This document shows, piece by piece, positions 61,876 through 64,000 of a DNA stretch of 64,000 nucleotides; position 1 is the first letter of the stretch, and each line of letters begins with the position of its first letter. Below the pieces are notes generated by a model, which searched no databases, had not been told where the DNA came from, and was given only the letters and a program-made list of their open reading frames with translations. Source of the stretch: Methylobacterium sp. Leaf125 (GTDB lineage Bacteria > Pseudomonadota > Alphaproteobacteria > Rhizobiales > Beijerinckiaceae). The stretch is taken from NCBI RefSeq assembly GCF_001423085.1, contig NZ_LMNU01000008.1:1-64000 (forward strand), in the 5' to 3' direction. A program made the translations under genes and the position numbers.

Positions 61876-61937
61876 GTGCGTCGCTTCCGTCTGTCCCCCG
61901 GGGAACGGGGATTGAGGGATCGGTCGTGAAACGCCGC

Positions 61938-62693
61938 TCAGGCGGCCGGCAGGGCGTCGGGGTCGATCGGTGCTCCCTCGGCCCAGGCATAGAGCAGGCG
62001 GCGCACATCCTCGGGATCGATGAGGCGGCGGGAGGCGATCGTCTCGGCCCCGCCGATCCGGACGCTGACGCCGCCGGTCTCGTTGATCACCGCGAAGGCC
62101 TTCTCATCGGTGAGGTCGTCTCCGAGAAAGATTGCCCGGCGGCCGGCATAGGGCGGGTTCTCGGCAAGCGCCCGGATGGCGTGGCCCTTGGTGGCGGAGG
62201 CGGGCACGATCTCGCCCACCGCCTTGCCGAGCTGGAGCCGATAGGCGGATCCGAGGGAGACGGCGGCCGCCTTCACGGCCTCTTCCGCCGCGGCGGCATC
62301 GCTCGGGGTGGCGAGGCGCCAATGCACCGCCACGGAGGCGCCCTTGTCCTCGATGAGCACGTGTTCGAGGTCGGTTACGGCCGCATGCAGGGCCGGCACC
62401 TGGGCGCGCAGCGCAGGGTGATCCTCGGCGGAGCCGCCCGAGACGACGCCGTCGACGCGCCGCTCGACTCCGTGCAGGCCAGCGACATCGAAGCGGGCGG
62501 GGACCAGGAAATCGTCGATCACCCGGATGGGCCGGCCCGTGACGATGGCGAGGGCGCCTCCGAGCCGAGTGCGCAGCTTCTCCAGGGCCGGAGCAAGGGC
62601 GGGATCGACCCGGACCTGGTCAGGCTTCGGCGCGATCTCCACCAGGGTGCCGTCGAAGTCGAGATAGAGGGCGAAGGCGGTTGGGTCGGTCAC
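61938..62693 (-). CDS. otsB: Trehalose-phosphatase
   Basis: A 251-residue HAD phosphatase converting trehalose 6-phosphate to trehalose, an osmoprotectant. HAD motif I is LYLDFDGTLVEIAP, motif III/IV LGDDLTDEKAFAVI, and VTGRPIRVIDDFL is typical of OtsB. It starts with GTG at 62693, with AAGGGA 8 bases upstream. otsA is not in the window. It lies 62 bp before glk on the same strand. Confidence 0.93.
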   Translation of the reverse strand: MTDPTAFALYLDFDGTLVEIAPKPDQVRVDPALAPALEKLRTRLGGALAIVTGRPIRVIDDFLVPARFDVAGLHGVERRVDGVVSGGSAEDHPALRAQVPALHAAVTDLEHVLIEDKGASVAVHWRLATPSDAAAAEEAVKAAAVSLGSAYRLQLGKAVGEIVPASATKGHAIRALAENPPYAGRRAIFLGDDLTDEKAFAVINETGGVSVRIGGAETIASRRLIDPEDVRRLLYAWAEGAPIDPDALPAA

Positions 62694-62852
62694 GCAGGTT
62701 GTCCCTTCGTCTGATCCGGGCCTGCGCTAGCATGCCCTGCGCCAGGGGAAAACGCGGGATCGGGAAATCGGGAGGTCGGAAATCAGGTCGGGCGCAACAC
62801 CCTGCCCTATCTGTTCGACCGTCCGATCCCTGTGAGGCAAGGTCCCGCTCGC

Positions 62853-63347
62853 ATGTGGCCCACCCCGATCCCGCCCGGCCCGAACGAGCAGAGCGTCTGG
62901 GACTACCCACGCCCGCCCCGCCTGGAGAGGGTCCCCGAGCGGCTGCGGGTTGTACTCGCCGGCCGGGCCATCGCCGAGACCGGTGCCGGATACCGGGTGC
63001 TGGAGACCAGCCATCCTCCGACTTACTATTTTCCGCCCGGCGATGTGGTGGCCGGGGTGCTCGGGCCCGCCCGCCGGGCCGGCATCTGCGAGTGGAAGGG
63101 GCGCGCCGTCCTGTACGACGTCGCGGCGGGCGGGTTCCGCGCCGAGGGCGCGGCCTGGGCGTACCCCGACCCCACGCCGGACTTCACCGCGATCACGGGC
63201 TACATCGCCTTCTATGCCGGTCCAATGGAGGCCTGCTTCGTCGGCGACGCGCTTGTGACGCCGCAGCCCGGCGGCTTCTACGGCGGCTGGATCACACCCG
63301 GCATCGTCGGCCCGTTCAAGGGCGGCCCCGGCACCATGGGGTGGTGA
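62853..63347 (+). CDS. DUF427 domain protein
   Basis: A 164-residue beta-rich protein. The family pattern is AETGAGYRVLETSHPPTYYF, a segment ending CEWKGRAVLYDV, and AWAYPDPTPDFTAITGYIAF. No enzymatic role is established for the family. The ATG at 62853 is preferred to an upstream GTG. Confidence 0.85.
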   Translation: MWPTPIPPGPNEQSVWDYPRPPRLERVPERLRVVLAGRAIAETGAGYRVLETSHPPTYYFPPGDVVAGVLGPARRAGICEWKGRAVLYDVAAGGFRAEGAAWAYPDPTPDFTAITGYIAFYAGPMEACFVGDALVTPQPGGFYGGWITPGIVGPFKGGPGTMGW

Positions 63348-63381
63348 AGCGCGGGTTGGGCTGAAAGGGAGCGCCGCCCAT

Positions 63382-63415
63382 CCAGGCCTCGCCGGACTGC
63401 GTCGGGGACGCCTGG
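63382..63415. terminator. Possible hairpin between convergent genes
   Basis: CCAGGC...GCCTGG with inner TC/GA and CCG/CGG pairs and two mismatches lies between the DUF427 gene and the phosphoesterase stop. T-runs on either side are weak. Confidence 0.35.
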
Positions 63416-63432
63416 CATGAGCGCCCTTTCCC

Positions 63433-64000
63433 TCAGGAGGTACGACGCAGGGTGATGCGAGTCAGCTCGGAGGGGCGGCCGAGGCGGAGCGCGAAGCCGG
63501 CCCACAGGCCCGTTCCGTTGTTGACGTAGAGGGTCATGCCACCCACCCGGTAGGCACCGGAGACGAATCCGTTGTTGCCGCGCGCCACGAGCCGGTCCAG
63601 CCCGACGATCATGCCACCGTGGGTGTGGCCGGAGAGCTGCAGCGCCACGCCGCGTGCGGCGGCCCGAGGGGCATTCGCCGGCTGGTGATCGAGGAGCACG
63701 ATCGGCGTATTCGCGGGCGCACCGGCCAGGGCGGCATCCAAGTCGGGCCCTGGATGGCCGATGGCGGGCGCCGAGCGGTCGGTGACCCCCGCCAGCACCA
63801 GCGCGTCACCGCCGCGGGTCACCACCGCATGGGCATTGGCGAGGATGTGCATTCCCATGCCGGCAAAGTGGCGCATCCAGGTCTCGACGTCGAAGAAGTA
63901 CTCGTGGTTGCCGGGGATGGCCCAGACGCCGTCTCGCGCCGTCAGGTGGCGCAGCGGCTCCACGTCGGCTTGCCGGGCCGCGAACGAACCGTCGATGAAA
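63433..64000 (-). CDS. Metallophosphoesterase, C-terminal part (continues past the window)
   Basis: The reading frame is open to the right edge of the window, so only the C-terminal ~189 residues are seen. They include two calcineurin-type metal motifs, GVWAIPGNHEYFF and LSGHTHGGMIVGLD, and end NNGTGLWAGFALRLGRPSEL, as in the YkuE/UDP-pyrophosphatase-like membrane phosphoesterases. The N-terminal metal motifs lie outside the window. The substrate cannot be told. Confidence 0.85.
   Translation of the reverse strand, partial: FIDGSFAARQADVEPLRHLTARDGVWAIPGNHEYFFDVETWMRHFAGMGMHILANAHAVVTRGGDALVLAGVTDRSAPAIGHPGPDLDAALAGAPANTPIVLLDHQPANAPRAAARGVALQLSGHTHGGMIVGLDRLVARGNNGFVSGAYRVGGMTLYVNNGTGLWAGFALRLGRPSELTRITLRRTS

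Overview
The window looks like chromosomal DNA of a pink-pigmented methylotrophic alphaproteobacterium, most likely Methylobacterium or a close relative. The support is the very high GC content, the DUF6894 protein, the NasS/NasT-controlled nitrate assimilation cluster, the hdaA-ppk-ppx and purM-purN gene orders, the alphaproteobacterial CHASE3 hybrid kinase and the Hint-domain exoprotein. This is inference from gene content; no rRNA or tRNA is visible to settle the species.

Layout. (1) 1-3.1 kb is accessory DNA of visibly lower GC: an N-terminally truncated SGNH-hydrolase-like ORF, a jelly-roll-like unknown protein, a DUF6894 protein, and the 3' stump of a family 2 glycosyltransferase, which probably marks an island edge. 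(2) 3.1-6.3 kb: a DapA-superfamily aldolase, a Sco copper-chaperone-like protein with a tandem repeat at its 3' end, and a divergent pair of ArsR-type repressor and unusual fatty acid desaturase sharing a promoter with two matching palindromes. (3) 6.3-20.3 kb, all on the minus strand: nitrate assimilation. nasT-nasS encode the regulator pair; nrtA-nrtB-nrtD import nitrate; an FAD oxidoreductase, NirA, an Fe-S/FNR flavoprotein and NasA reduce nitrate to ammonium; CysG makes siroheme. The nrtA leader carries a sigma-54 promoter, two hexaloop hairpins of the ANTAR-target type and an overlapping intrinsic terminator, a complete NasT antitermination switch readable from the sequence.

(4) 20.4-28.5 kb, plus strand: a membrane-anchored unknown, then GH15 glucosidase, transketolase and a fused transaldolase/phosphoglucose isomerase. 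(5) 28.6-33.1 kb: a triple-PAS LuxR-type regulator divergent from a Tat-exported formamidase/acetamidase whose upstream region has a good sigma-54 promoter, then a methyltransferase and a small arginine/glycine/tyrosine-rich secreted protein. (6) 33.1-42.1 kb: conserved core genes ppx, ppk, hdaA, an AI-2E family permease, purM-purN and pyrB.

(7) 42.1-49.8 kb: signalling and membrane genes, namely a CHASE3-PAS-kinase-REC-REC hybrid kinase, a voltage-gated-type potassium channel with a C-terminal zinc ribbon, a pentapeptide-repeat/channel-like fusion, a membrane-anchored EEP-fold hydrolase, a DUF1345 membrane protein and a DCC-family thiol protein. (8) 49.9-58.2 kb: enolase, a small unknown, queF, a serralysin-like metalloprotease fused to RTX and Hint domains, a Gly/Tyr-rich exported protein, kdsA, two small exported unknowns and a type Ic aminotransferase. 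(9) 58.5-64 kb: a DegP/HtrA protease, a DUF2459 protein, glucokinase, trehalose-phosphatase, a DUF427 protein and the 3' part of a metallophosphoesterase gene that runs off the window.

The strongest theme is nitrogen scavenging: candidate sigma-54 promoters precede nrtA, nasT and the formamidase, suggesting that nitrate and formamide use are induced together under nitrogen limitation. All motif and promoter calls were made by eye.
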